DNA of 64,000 bases from Acidobacteriaceae bacterium (GTDB taxonomy: Bacteria; Acidobacteriota; Terriglobia; Terriglobales; Acidobacteriaceae): assembly GCA_003134655.1 (NCBI GenBank), contig PLBY01000068.1, positions 1-64,000 of the forward strand, written 5' to 3'. The notes below the pieces were generated by a model. It ran no database searches, had not been told where the DNA came from, and saw only the letters and a list, made by a program, of their open reading frames with translations. Position 1 is the stretch's first letter. Each line of letters opens with the position of its first letter. Of the stretch, positions 8,423 to 16,722 are shown in pieces. A program made the position numbers and the translations under genes.

Positions 8423-8569
8423 GTCTTGGCCTTGGAGATCGCTGCCACGCCCTTGGGCTGTGACGATGATCGGATGTCTGGCCTGTGGAACGCAAGGGCA
8501 GATGTCACATAACTGAGTGCAAGCCTGTGGATAAGTTCCATGGCTGTGATCGGGGCGTGGGGAGACCGT

Positions 8570-8630
8570 GGGACAGATGGAACGTTCCCCAGTTTTCGAC
8601 GAATGGAAATTTAGTGAACGTCCCGTCCCC
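8570..8630. repeat. Imperfect REP-like palindrome
   Basis: GGGACAGATGGAACGTTC at the left pairs imperfectly with GAACGTCCCGTCCCC at the right, around a central AGTTTTCGACGAATGG segment. The form recalls extragenic palindromes mobilised by REP-associated tyrosine transposases, but no such transposase is in the window. Confidence 0.5.
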
Positions 8631-8644
8631 AGTCTTTCGAGGAG

Positions 8645-8905
8645 CTATTTCCTTGAAATTAATGTAACAGCTTGAGCTAAGGCTGAACAAAAAGCGCACC
8701 CCGCCGCCCCCGCATTTAGGCGTGATATCTTGGCTAGCGCTGCATAGAAAGGCGCTTCGCCGACTACGGTAGAACCGTCTTTCATGACGGTGACAAGTGT
8801 TCCGAAGCCCGACTTGAGCAGCGGGACGTTGATCAACGCCGACCAACCCCACAGGAGCGCGGCAGCAAATGCAAATAAAACACTAAGAATGGACCAGAGC
8901 TTCAT
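8645..8905 (-). CDS. Small two-helix membrane protein of unknown function
   Basis: This is an 86-residue protein. The start is the second of two consecutive ATGs, because GGAGG lies 6 bases before it. A first hydrophobic helix (LWSILSVLFAFAAALLWGW) and a second one near the C-terminus (AGAAGCAFCSALAQAVTLI) suggest a small inner-membrane protein with a loop of about 40 residues. No family is recognised. It is separated from its neighbours by repeats, so context gives no clue to its role. Confidence 0.55.
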   Translation of the reverse strand: MKLWSILSVLFAFAAALLWGWSALINVPLLKSGFGTLVTVMKDGSTVVGEAPFYAALAKISRLNAGAAGCAFCSALAQAVTLISRK

Positions 8906-8969
8906 CATTCCCTCCACTTGCGTGCTTACGTACATTAAATTAAAGCTGGGCTAGCCCCCATTGAAAAAA

Positions 8970-8997
8970 TGGCGCCTCAGGTAGGATTCGACCCCAC
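8970..8997 (-). other. tRNA 3'-end-like remnant
   Basis: Read on the minus strand, this segment has a T-arm (GTGGG/CCTAC stem with the 7-base loop GTCGAAT), then CTGAGGC, a discriminator G and CCA. No matching 5' half (GCCTCAG acceptor strand, D-arm, anticodon) follows. It is therefore at best a fragment, such as an attachment-site scar. It lies directly beside the left direct repeat of the 9.0-10.9 kb island. Confidence 0.35.
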
Positions 8998-9003
8998 GGG
9001 GGC

Positions 9004-9135
<132 letters not shown>

Positions 9136-9235
9136 TGATCACGTGTCCACAACAAAATCAAATAGCACACGCAGCATCGCCGTATGGCGTGTGATGGTGT
9201 TTTCCGGCGACCGTTATCCGATATGATCTGATTCG

Positions 9236-10102
9236 ATGGCGGAATACACTTTATCGTCTATCTTGCCGTTTGTGCGGTCGGGGCTGCGCCGGGTGAAAGA
9301 CCGAAGCTTTACGCTCACCGAATTCGCGAACGCGACTTGGACGGAGTTGGAAAAATCAGGTGTACGAGTGCAACGATTACGTCCGTATGCACAAAATAAT
9401 CCGGACAATCCCGAGTTCGCCCACAATAGCGACCCTGATAGTTTGAGACAATCCGCGGTTCAGTCGTGGCTATATCTTCAACGACGCGGTTTCGCGATCC
9501 CAAGTTCTAGAATTTTCCCTACTCAACTGGATAATTCGCGACTGGAACTGACTGCACGCGGCCGTGAGTGGGTTGAGGGGAAGGAACCCATTCCAGAGTT
9601 GCCGGCCGAATATATCGCCGCATTACAGAGGATGGTTCCGAATCTGGATGAAGTCGTTCGTGAATACGTAGTGGAGGGACTTGGCTCGTTCGAGCACGAC
9701 AGATTTCGGGCTGCGGCGGTTATGGTGGGCGCGGCTTCTGAGAAGGCGCTGTACATGCTCGCAGAGAAGATGCTGGATGCCATTTCCACGCCGAAGTGGA
9801 AAGTAAAATTCACTACGGCGCTCAGGCGGCGTGATCTCACAGAGTTATTCTTTCAGATGAGGAACGTTTTAGAGCAAGCGAATAACTTGCCGGGCCGTCC
9901 TTTTGAGGTATTTGATGGGGGCCAGGATCACCTTGTGTCGCTGATTAAGGCAGTCCAAGTACAACGGAATAACGCTGTACATCCCATGAACGAGAAGATT
10001 TCAGACGATACTGTTCGGCTTTCATATCTCGCTTTTCCATACGCACTGCAAAAGATCGAGCAGCTTCGCGATTGGTTTTCGAACAACCCGAACGTGCTTT
10101 GA
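9236..10102 (+). CDS. HEPN-like domain protein with N-terminal winged-helix-like region
   Basis: This 288-residue soluble protein has no signal or membrane segment. Residues 1-120 are predicted to be mixed and end in a winged-helix-like turn (SRLELTARGREWVEG). Residues about 125-285 are all-helical and carry two phrases typical of DUF4145/HEPN folds: ERFRAAAVMVGAASEKALY-like (FRAAAVMVGAASEKALYML) and VQVQRNNAVHPMNEK. The latter contains R-N-N-A-V-H, fitting the R-X4-H catalytic motif of HEPN ribonucleases. I infer a HEPN-type nuclease or a structural relative. It is convergent with the membrane phosphoribosyltransferase gene at 10152, and both sit between direct repeats. No Shine-Dalgarno is obvious before the ATG. 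Confidence 0.55.
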   Translation: MAEYTLSSILPFVRSGLRRVKDRSFTLTEFANATWTELEKSGVRVQRLRPYAQNNPDNPEFAHNSDPDSLRQSAVQSWLYLQRRGFAIPSSRIFPTQLDNSRLELTARGREWVEGKEPIPELPAEYIAALQRMVPNLDEVVREYVVEGLGSFEHDRFRAAAVMVGAASEKALYMLAEKMLDAISTPKWKVKFTTALRRRDLTELFFQMRNVLEQANNLPGRPFEVFDGGQDHLVSLIKAVQVQRNNAVHPMNEKISDDTVRLSYLAFPYALQKIEQLRDWFSNNPNVL

Positions 10103-10151
10103 AAAACAGAAAGGAAAAGAGTAGTCCCTAGTTTCTTCCTCCAGGTGGAAA

Positions 10152-10760
10152 TCACTTGGCCTTTCCCCAAGGAAAGTAGAAGTCCATGCTATCCGACTTA
10201 CGCCAGTAGTAGGTCGGTGCTTTCTTACTATTGACAGCCACCTTCGTCGTAACGATCGTTACCATCCTTAGTTTGTCCAGGGCGAAGCCTTTCGCGACGA
10301 ACGCATCCTTGATTTTCTCCATGGCGTCGCCAGAGGCCGCAAAGTCGTCCGCGATCAGCACTTTTTTCGAGGGATCTGAGAACATCCCCTCCGGCATGTG
10401 GACCCGCCATTTATTTGTCTCACAAACTACGTAGGAATACATTGCGACGGCGGGCGGTCGGTTCTCCTTCCACTCAGTAAAGCCGATGAAGACCGGCGGG
10501 TTGCAGCCCAGTTCCTGCGCCATCAAATACGCAAAAATTCCCCCTCGTGCTCCCGGGGCGAATATGAGATCAGGGACAAATCCGGGCTTGATATCTTGCG
10601 CAAGGTCGTTTGCAGCAGACTGAACATCGGTCCATGTAATGCTCTTGTTCTCGCGTTCTAACCTCGCTGATTTTTGGCCGTAAGCTATGGTCAAAATAGT
10701 TCCGATTACCGTCGTCAAGCCGAAGATCCAGTTCCAGGTTACTGGGTTTGTAAGATTCAT
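10152..10760 (-). CDS. Membrane-anchored phosphoribosyltransferase-like protein
   Basis: This is a 202-residue protein. Residues about 8-28 form one transmembrane helix (WIFGLTTVIGTILTIAYG). The rest is a type I phosphoribosyltransferase-like domain with a flexible early motif (DLIFAPGARGGIFAYLMA) and the PRPP-binding signature VLIADDFAASGDAMEKI at about 135-151 (the DD...SG loop). The substrate is unknown: it could make a nucleotide from a base or, as in some PRTase-fold effectors, act on another small molecule. An N-terminal membrane anchor is unusual for metabolic PRTases and recalls effector proteins of defence systems. The gene converges with the HEPN-like gene and shares the island. Confidence 0.65.
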   Translation of the reverse strand: MNLTNPVTWNWIFGLTTVIGTILTIAYGQKSARLERENKSITWTDVQSAANDLAQDIKPGFVPDLIFAPGARGGIFAYLMAQELGCNPPVFIGFTEWKENRPPAVAMYSYVVCETNKWRVHMPEGMFSDPSKKVLIADDFAASGDAMEKIKDAFVAKGFALDKLRMVTIVTTKVAVNSKKAPTYYWRKSDSMDFYFPWGKAK

Positions 10761-10840
10761 GACGTCTCCCCCGCGCTGGCTGCGATGGTACTACACGCGC
10801 CAAGTGTGTGGGAACGCTTCGGCAAGCTCAGGATAAACTG

Positions 10841-10960
10841 GCGGGTGGCCCAGGCTTTTGATCTCGCTAGCATCACCAACACAGTGGCGTGCCCCGTCCC
10901 TTCGACTGCGCTCAGGGCAGGCTCTTCGCCAAAAAACAAACGGACAGGGGGGCTGGCCCA
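10841..10960 (+). repeat. Right direct repeat flanking the 9.2-10.8 kb island
   Basis: This matches the left copy at 9004-9104 in order and orientation: a GGCTTTTGATCT core, CATCACCAACACAGTGG, then GTGCCCCGT and a hairpin (CTTCGACTGCGCTC...AGGCTCTTCG). The two copies are about 1.84 kb apart and enclose exactly two genes. Confidence 0.65.
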
Positions 10961-11081
10961 CCTTTGGTTTCTGTCGGCACCATAATAACTGAGGCTGCCA
11001 GCCCCCCAACTTCCGGCCGCCATCCGAACGCATCAGTTGCCCATAGTTTCCTCTGACGTAGGCTAAAAAAAATGGAGTAGC

Positions 11082-11110
11082 TGTCGATTTTCGGTCTCCC
11101 GAACGACTAT
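11082..11110 (+). promoter_or_regulatory. Putative ECF42-dependent promoter, copy 2
   Basis: TGTCGA (11082-11087), a 16-base spacer and CGACTAT (11104-11110) repeat copy 1 (7400-7428) with only a few spacer differences (TTTTCGGTCTCCCGAA against TTTTCCGTCTCCCCAA). Similarity extends a few bases upstream (TAG-C before TGTCGA). The target is the DGPF gene at 11297, but a MITE-like insert now lies between them. Confidence 0.65.
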
Positions 11111-11160
11111 CTGATAACAGGACGATGAGCTGCGGCTCTTTCGAATCACAGGAAACAAGG

Positions 11161-11275
11161 CAGTGGTGCAGTTTGGCTGGCGCATTAGGCCGGTTAAGCG
11201 GGAGATCCTTCGCTACGCCTGAAAAGCGGCTACGCTCAGGATGACAAAGTCGTGTAAAGGCCAGACTGCACCACT
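11161..11275. mobile_element. MITE-like insertion with 16-bp terminal inverted repeats
   Basis: AGTGGTGCAGTTTGGC (11162-11177) and GCCAGACTGCACCACT (11260-11275) are inverted repeats matching at 15 of 16 positions. The 13-base direct repeat ACAGGAAACAAGG occurs immediately outside on both sides (11148-11160 and 11276-11288), as expected of a target-site duplication. The leader of the paralogous DGPF gene at 7516 has a single copy of the related ACAGGAAACGAG, consistent with an intact ancestral leader. The element encodes nothing. Its interior contains a copy of the GATCCTTCG...CTCAGGATGAC palindrome (11201-11246). Confidence 0.7.
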
Positions 11276-11296
11276 ACAGGAAACAAGGAGGAATGG

Positions 11297-11701
11297 ATGA
11301 AATACATCTGTTTGGGATACATCGAGCCAGGAACATTCGAAGGGATGACCGAGGACGAGCGACACGCAGTGCTCGACGAATGCTTTGAGCACAACGACCA
11401 TCTGCGCGCCAACGGACATCTGGTTGCCGAAGTACCTCTTCAGCCTCCGGAGACCGCCGTGACCCTGTACTGGAAAAACGGCAAGGTCGCGACGACTGAC
11501 GGCCCCTATGCGGAAACCAAGGAACAGGTCGGCGGCATTCAGATCCTGGAGGCGCGAGACCTCAATCACGCCATTCAGCTTGTCTCACAGCTTCCAGGCT
11601 TTAAGTATGGACTTGGACCGATTGAGATACGGCCGGTCGTCGATTTGAGCGAAATGATCAAGGAGAGCGAGCGGCGACGGCGAAAGGATACCTCGCGATG
11701 A
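11297..11701 (+). CDS. DGPF/YCII-related protein, second family member
   Basis: This 134-residue protein contains the DGPF signature (KVATTDGPYAETKEQVGG) at about residues 55-72, followed by IQILEARDLNHAIQL and IEIRPVVDL. A strong GGAGG lies about 6 bases before the ATG. It lacks its own adjacent sigma gene but has the same ECF42-type promoter as the DGPF gene at 7516. The two are therefore likely co-regulated targets of the sigma factor at 6076. The charged tail (KESERRRRKDTSR) is not part of the family fold. The biochemical role of the family is unknown. Confidence 0.88.
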   Translation: MKYICLGYIEPGTFEGMTEDERHAVLDECFEHNDHLRANGHLVAEVPLQPPETAVTLYWKNGKVATTDGPYAETKEQVGGIQILEARDLNHAIQLVSQLPGFKYGLGPIEIRPVVDLSEMIKESERRRRKDTSR

Positions 11702-11725
11702 GGGCGGCCACGAGGGCAAGAATGA

Positions 11726-12940
11726 TCAGGATTGCGGGGCGCCGTGTTGCTTCAGCAGGGCGATGACCGGCGCGTAGTCGATTGCGGCATCTCCGTTCGT
11801 GGCGGACCAGAGGGCTTGGCCCAGGGCGGTTCCTCCGTATACATTTCTGGCCTCTAGCGAGGCGCCTCTTTCCAGGAGGAGCTTGATCGTATCGGCGTGT
11901 CCGCCGATCACGGCCCAGTGCAGGGCGGTATGGCCGGTGTTGGCTTGCGCTTCTAGTGACGCCCCTTGCTGCAGGAGGAATTCCACTACGTCGTTGCGGC
12001 CGTATTCGCAGGCCCACAGGAAGGCGCGTTGCAGCTGTTCATTTGTGGCCTTGTCTTGCAGTGCGCCGGATTCGTCGAAATAACTCTTAACCACATCTAA
12101 ACGTCCCACGCCTGCGGCTCCTTCCAAGTCGAGGTGGGCGCCGTGTGTTGCGAGGAACTCGGCTGCTCGCGAGCGGCCGTTGGCCAGGCAGATGTTGATG
12201 AGCGGGCCTGCTGGAGAATTCGCAGAGTCAATAGTTGCGCCATGATCCAAGAGAAGCTGCATTAAGGCTTCTTGTACGCCGGCGCGTTCGGGATAAACGC
12301 TGGTTGCGACCAGGGCTAGCGTTGTCGATCCGCCGTAGACATCGGCAACGGCGTTGACGTCGGCGCCGGCACGGAGAAGAAGGTCGGCGATCTGGACAAT
12401 GTTGTTGGGCGTCTTCTGGCGGTAGCCTTCGACGCCATTGGCCGAGATATAGTGCAGGAGCGTGGCTTGATGGCGGCGCGTGGAGTGGGTCTGAATCAAA
12501 TTCGGATGCTCGCCAAGCAGTCTCTCAAGCGTGGCGATGTCGCCGGCGACAATGGCGGCGGCGGCTTGCTCGAAGTTGCTCACGGTCGAGCTTGCGCAGG
12601 CTATCGCTTCGATGTGCTTTGCCAGCTTCGGCCAGCTTTCGAAGCCCTGCGCTCGGGCGATCACGAACTGGGCCGCAGTCAGGGTGCCGCTCTCTGATAG
12701 CTTTCCGCGCGCGAATTTTTCTAGCTCATCGGTCCAGTGATCGATTCTTACGGGGAGTTGGGGCGTGAGCGTGTGGTCGGAGAGGCGGACTAGCAAATCG
12801 ATCCAGGAGACGGCCCAAGTGCGGATCGCGGCCGGGTCGGTGGACTGGCTGGCTTTCAGTAAATCTTTGGCGCGCTTTTTGTACTGATCGAGATTGGGGC
12901 GCGGCGGGAGTGGAAGAGCGTCCTGCGGGTTGGGGAACAT
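11726..12940 (-). CDS. Ankyrin-repeat protein
   Basis: This is a 404-residue cytoplasmic protein. The first 130 residues are helical, with a Pro-rich start and a WPKLAKHIEA phrase. They are followed by an ankyrin domain from about 125 to the end, with at least six repeats. The best preserved are HQATLLHYISANGV, IADLLLRAGADVNAV, LMQLLLDHGATID, VVEFLLQQGASLEAQ and TALHWAVIGGHADTIKLLLE. AAAGGAG is placed 6 bases before the ATG. Ankyrin arrays bind proteins; the partner is unknown. The gene is convergent with the DGPF gene, with 24 bases between stop codons. Similar ankyrin proteins often lie beside stress or sigma-factor genes, but no functional link is visible here. Confidence 0.88.
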   Translation of the reverse strand: MFPNPQDALPLPPRPNLDQYKKRAKDLLKASQSTDPAAIRTWAVSWIDLLVRLSDHTLTPQLPVRIDHWTDELEKFARGKLSESGTLTAAQFVIARAQGFESWPKLAKHIEAIACASSTVSNFEQAAAAIVAGDIATLERLLGEHPNLIQTHSTRRHQATLLHYISANGVEGYRQKTPNNIVQIADLLLRAGADVNAVADVYGGSTTLALVATSVYPERAGVQEALMQLLLDHGATIDSANSPAGPLINICLANGRSRAAEFLATHGAHLDLEGAAGVGRLDVVKSYFDESGALQDKATNEQLQRAFLWACEYGRNDVVEFLLQQGASLEAQANTGHTALHWAVIGGHADTIKLLLERGASLEARNVYGGTALGQALWSATNGDAAIDYAPVIALLKQHGAPQS

Positions 12941-13160
12941 ACGAAGCTCCTTTCAATGCGCCTGGAGTCCGCACTCGGGCAGGCTGAAAGAAGGTTCGTC
13001 GCCTTCGAAATTGTCGATCAGGTGGGCACGGCCCTTTCCGCGGACTGGAGGCGCCCTTCGCGCTCAGGGGTCAGCTTAGGCAATTCTTGCGGGGGAGTCA
13101 ACTTGCGGAGGACAAAAACCTTGAACCACTAAGGACACTAAGGATCACGAAGGCAGACTC

Positions 13161-13201
13161 GTCGAGCTTCGCTCGACGGGACAGCCGAGGGCGGCTGTCC
13201 C
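13161..13201. repeat. Double hairpin in ankyrin-protease gap
   Basis: GTCGAGC-TTC-GCTCGAC (13161-13177) is followed directly by GGGACAGCC...GGCTGTCCC (13178-13186 with 13193-13201). It lies between divergent genes in a 382-base gap. The same gap also holds a degenerate AACCACTAAGGACACTAAGG repeat at about 13123-13150. No gene is seen there. Confidence 0.55.
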
Positions 13202-13322
13202 CACATGCACTCAATACCTTCACGTTGCAAAGCGGGATGGGGGCGGAGTATCGTGCGCTGGCAGGGGAAATCCCCCGGATCTTTCATCTCGATATTTTTC
13301 TATTTCACCTCTTGGAGAGCTT

Positions 13323-15449
13323 ATGAATCGGTTGCTGCAGCGGGTGCAGGTTGGCGGGTTGGTGCTGGGGTCGGTGATGGTGTTGACGGCGGCGGATACG
13401 GGCACGCTGCCTGCGCCCCCGGTGGCGAAGAAGGTTCCGCACGTGTCTGAGGTCAACGGGCACAAGATGGTGGACAACTATTTCTGGCTGCGGGACAAGC
13501 CGAATCCAGAGGTGCGGGCCTATCTGGAGGCAGAGAACGCGTACACCGAGGCGGTGATGAAGCCGACCGAAGGTTTCCAAAAGAAGTTGTATGCCGAGAT
13601 GCTGGGACGCATCAAGGAGACCGACGTTGAGGTGCCGTATCGCGAGGGCGAATATTTTTATTACGTGCGGACGGAGGCGGGGAAGCAGTATCCGATTCGG
13701 TGCCGGAGAAAAGCCAGCATGGACGCGCCGGAGGAAGTGTTGCTGGACGTGAATGAACTGGCCAAAGGGCAGGCGTTCATGTCGATCGCGGCGTTTGCGG
13801 TGAGTCCGGATGGAAATCAGCTGGCATATTCGTACGACAACACGGGGTTCCGGCAATTCACGCTGGCGGTAAAGGATCTGCAGACGGGCAAAAACTTGGT
13901 TGACCACGCCGAGCGGGTTGGTTCGGTGGTGTGGGCCAACGATAACAAGACGATTTTCTATTCGCAGGAAGATGCGGTTTCGAAACGGCAGTACCGGCTG
14001 TACCGGCACACGGCGGGAACGGCGGAGGCGGATGCGCTGGTGTATGAGGAGAAGGACGAGCGCTTCGATGTGTCCGCCACGAAAACGCTGAGCCAGGCTT
14101 ACATCTTTCTGCTTTTGACGAGCCATACCACCAGCGAGGCGCGGTATATTCCGGCGAGCGATCCGACGGCGGAGTTCAAGATGATCGAGCCCAGGAAGCA
14201 GGGGGTGGAATATTATCCCGACCACAATGGAGACTCTTTCTATATCCGCGTGAATGATACGGGGCGGAACTTCCGGCTGGTGCGAACTCCGGTGGACGAT
14301 CCGGCGAGCAAGAACTGGCACGAGGTGATGGCTCAGAACCCTGACATCATGCTGGACGATCTGGATTTGTTCAAGAACTTCTGCGTCCTGTACCAGCGTG
14401 AGAGTGGGCTGCCGCAGATTCGCGTGATTGATTTGCGCGATGGGAAGTCGCAGAAGATTGCGTTTCCGGAGCCGGCGTATGCGGCGTATTCGTATATCAA
14501 CCGCGTGTATGACACGACGGAGTTCCGGTATGGGTATCAGTCGCCGATTACACCAGCGTCGGTGTTTGCGTATGACATGGAGAAGGGGACATCGGTGCTG
14601 TTGAAGCAGAAGGAAGTGCCGGGAGGTTATGACGCGAAGAAGTATCAGGTGGAGCAGATTTATGCGGTGGCGGCGGATGGAGTGAAGATTCCGATCTCGG
14701 TGCTGCATTTGAAGGGAGCGAAGCTGGATGGGACTGGCGCGCTGTATCTGTACGGCTATGGGTCGTATGGAGTTTCGATCGACATGTTTTTCAATCCGAA
14801 CATTTTCAGCATGGTCGATCGGGGAGTGGTAACGGCGGTGGCGCACATTCGGGGCGGCGGGGAGATGGGGAAGGCCTGGCACGACGCGGGGCGCATGATG
14901 AACAAGAAGACTACGTTCACGGACTTTATTTCGTGTGCGGAAGATCTGGTGAAGCGGGGATACGGGTCGAAGAGCCGGCTCGTAATCGAGGGGCGGAGCG
15001 CGGGCGGCCTGCTGATGGGTGGGGTGCTGAACATGCGTCCGGATCTGTTCAAGGCGGCGCTGGTGGGTGTGCCGTTTGTGGATGTGATGAATACGATGCT
15101 CGACGAAACTTTGCCGCTGACGGTCGGTGAGTTCGAGGAGTGGGGGAATCCCAAGGAGAAGGCAGCGTTTGATTACATGATCACGTATTCGCCTTACGAC
15201 AATGTGGAGGCGAAGAATTATCCGGACATGCTGGTGAAGACTTCATTCAACGACAGCCAGGTGATGTATTGGGAGCCGGCGAAGTATGTGGCGAAGATGC
15301 GGGCGACGCGGACGGACCACAATACGTTGATCCTGAAGACGAACTTGAGTCCGGCGGGGCATGGTGGGGCTTCGGGAAGATACGATCGGTTACACGAGTC
15401 GGCTTTCGACTACGCCTACATCCTCACCCAAATGGGGATTGAGAATTGA
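13323..15449 (+). CDS. Prolyl oligopeptidase family (S9A, oligopeptidase B-like) serine peptidase
   Basis: This is a 708-residue peptidase with a beta-propeller domain (about residues 85-430) and an alpha/beta-hydrolase domain (about 440-708). It cleaves peptides, after basic residues if truly PtrB-like. The catalytic serine is in VIEGRSAGGLLMGG (Ser at about 559), the Asp near KTSFNDSQVMYWEP, and the His in LSPAGHGGASGRYD. The family entry motif is DNYFWLRDKPNPEV near the N-terminus. The first 25 residues (VGGLVLGSVMVLTAA) look like a signal or anchor, which would place the enzyme in the periplasm, unlike cytoplasmic E. coli PtrB. GGAGAG is 5 bases before the ATG. It is monocistronic. Confidence 0.92.
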   Translation: MNRLLQRVQVGGLVLGSVMVLTAADTGTLPAPPVAKKVPHVSEVNGHKMVDNYFWLRDKPNPEVRAYLEAENAYTEAVMKPTEGFQKKLYAEMLGRIKETDVEVPYREGEYFYYVRTEAGKQYPIRCRRKASMDAPEEVLLDVNELAKGQAFMSIAAFAVSPDGNQLAYSYDNTGFRQFTLAVKDLQTGKNLVDHAERVGSVVWANDNKTIFYSQEDAVSKRQYRLYRHTAGTAEADALVYEEKDERFDVSATKTLSQAYIFLLLTSHTTSEARYIPASDPTAEFKMIEPRKQGVEYYPDHNGDSFYIRVNDTGRNFRLVRTPVDDPASKNWHEVMAQNPDIMLDDLDLFKNFCVLYQRESGLPQIRVIDLRDGKSQKIAFPEPAYAAYSYINRVYDTTEFRYGYQSPITPASVFAYDMEKGTSVLLKQKEVPGGYDAKKYQVEQIYAVAADGVKIPISVLHLKGAKLDGTGALYLYGYGSYGVSIDMFFNPNIFSMVDRGVVTAVAHIRGGGEMGKAWHDAGRMMNKKTTFTDFISCAEDLVKRGYGSKSRLVIEGRSAGGLLMGGVLNMRPDLFKAALVGVPFVDVMNTMLDETLPLTVGEFEEWGNPKEKAAFDYMITYSPYDNVEAKNYPDMLVKTSFNDSQVMYWEPAKYVAKMRATRTDHNTLILKTNLSPAGHGGASGRYDRLHESAFDYAYILTQMGIEN

Positions 15450-15469
15450 AGGGCTGTTCCTCCTCAATA

Positions 15470-15493
15470 GGGGCGGACTCTCTCGTCCGCCCC
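15470..15493 (+). terminator. Hairpin after prolyl oligopeptidase gene
   Basis: GGGGCGGA pairs perfectly with TCCGCCCC across an 8-base loop, 20 bases after the stop codon. There is no T-run, so it may only stabilise the transcript 3' end. It separates the peptidase gene from the TIR-DarT gene. Confidence 0.4.
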
Positions 15494-15579
15494 GCGAAGC
15501 GGCCAAGAAAGACTTTTGGGCGCTGCCGCGGGACATCATGCTCTCGCTCCCGACGACTATAATGCGATCCGAGGTAAGC

Positions 15580-16713
15580 ATGCGCTCTGGCCCGTCTCCC
15601 GATCGAAATGCTCTACCCCCGCTCCAGGTATTTCTCTGTCATGCATCAGGTGACAAACCGGCCGTGCGCCGATTATGCGTGAAGCTGCGGACGGATGGTT
15701 TTCGGCCATGGCTGGACGACGAAGAGCTACTGCCTGGTCAGGATTGGCAACGAGAAATTCCGAACCGCGTTAGCGACTCAGATGTCGTCATTGTATGTCT
15801 GGCATGCCAATCGGTGATCAAGACTGGTTATGTCCAAAAGGAGATTCGACACGCTTTGGACGTAGCAGATGCGCAACCTGAGGGGGAGATTTTCTTGATA
15901 CCCCTGAGGCTGGAGCCGTGCGAGGTCCCCCAGCGCCTGACTCGCTGGCAGTGGGTAGACCTCTTTGAAGCTCATGGCTATGACAAACTCCTGAGAGCTT
16001 TGGAGACGCGGTCCAAGTCCCTAGCCAGGTGGGCAGCCTTACGAAGGACGCAGCGCGAAGGCGTAGGCGTCGCATCTCGCCGTCTCCTTGACCCACTACC
16101 GCCTAAGTCAACTTCGCGCCACATGACGCGCGCCGATTTATACGAGCTCGGATACATCGCCCCGATTTCAACCGTGCCATCGATCCTTCAAAACGGCATC
16201 CTCTCCCATCAGCGCGCCGATATAATCGCACATGAGTCGATTGGGCTCCAGGGCATTCAGGACTTGCGGGCTACAAAAGTCATTCCAGGCGGGTGTGCTC
16301 TTCATGAGTATGCCAATTTGTACATCTCCCCCCGAAACCCGATGATGCTGAAGAGACGCGAGCTACACGAACAGACCTGTGTACTGCGGATCAGTGCGAG
16401 TGTGATCGACATTCCGGGCGCGCTTATTACAGACAGCAATGCAGCAAGCAAGTACGCCACCTTCAGACCGGCACCCGACGGGCTGGCCATTGTTGACCGA
16501 GATCGCACGTTTGCGGAGTCGTGGACCCACGACGATCAAATTGAACAGTGGCGACACTCCGCCCAGAAATGCGCAGAAGTACTTGTACCAGACATGGTAC
16601 CTGCGTCTTACATCTCTGGGGCCTTCGTCTCTTGCGATGCTAGCCGGGCACATCTGCGGCACTTGGCGCCCGGCCTCCAGATAACGTTAGACCCACATCT
16701 ATTCTTCCTGTGA
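15580..16713 (+). CDS. TIR domain fused to DarT DNA ADP-ribosyltransferase (toxin)
   Basis: This 377-residue protein has two recognisable domains. Residues about 14-140 are a bacterial TIR domain (VFLCHASGDK, WLDDEELLPGQDW, SDSDVVIVCLA, YVQKEIRHALD), with Glu88 at the usual catalytic position of TIR NAD hydrolases. Residues about 181-377 are DarT (DUF4433), which links ADP-ribose from NAD+ to thymidine in single-stranded DNA: STVPSILQNGIL, LQGIQDLRATKVIPGG, HEYANLYISPRNPMM and a terminal KCAEVLVPDMVP with Glu333 as predicted catalytic residue. The ATG at 15580 has GAGG 5 bases before it; earlier in-frame ATGs lack this. The DarG antitoxin follows after 9 bases. DarT normally stands alone at about 210 residues. 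I know of no described TIR fusion, so the role of the TIR domain (NAD+ use, oligomerisation or sensing) is open. Confidence 0.88.
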   Translation: MRSGPSPDRNALPPLQVFLCHASGDKPAVRRLCVKLRTDGFRPWLDDEELLPGQDWQREIPNRVSDSDVVIVCLACQSVIKTGYVQKEIRHALDVADAQPEGEIFLIPLRLEPCEVPQRLTRWQWVDLFEAHGYDKLLRALETRSKSLARWAALRRTQREGVGVASRRLLDPLPPKSTSRHMTRADLYELGYIAPISTVPSILQNGILSHQRADIIAHESIGLQGIQDLRATKVIPGGCALHEYANLYISPRNPMMLKRRELHEQTCVLRISASVIDIPGALITDSNAASKYATFRPAPDGLAIVDRDRTFAESWTHDDQIEQWRHSAQKCAEVLVPDMVPASYISGAFVSCDASRAHLRHLAPGLQITLDPHLFFL

Positions 16714-16722
16714 GGCACCCGC

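Noticed and set aside
8058-8495. An open frame through the AT-rich repeats on the minus strand, sharing KSLFRNILRV with a frame at 46035-46313
   Set aside because: The shared peptide comes from translating the same DNA repeat at two loci; neither frame has a ribosome-binding site.
8526-8534. A perfect DnaA box (TGTGGATAA on the plus strand)
   Set aside because: It is a single isolated site about 18 kb from dnaA without neighbouring boxes, so it is more likely chance or part of the repeat-rich gap than an origin.
13305-14882. A 525-codon frame antisense to the prolyl oligopeptidase
   Set aside because: Arg/His/Leu-rich composition typical of antisense frames; the sense strand encodes a complete catalytic peptidase.
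15361-15579. Upstream extension of the TIR-DarT frame into the peptidase gene
   Set aside because: The extra 73 codons translate the peptidase 3' end and a hairpin; the ATG at 15580 has a good ribosome-binding site and directly precedes the TIR domain.
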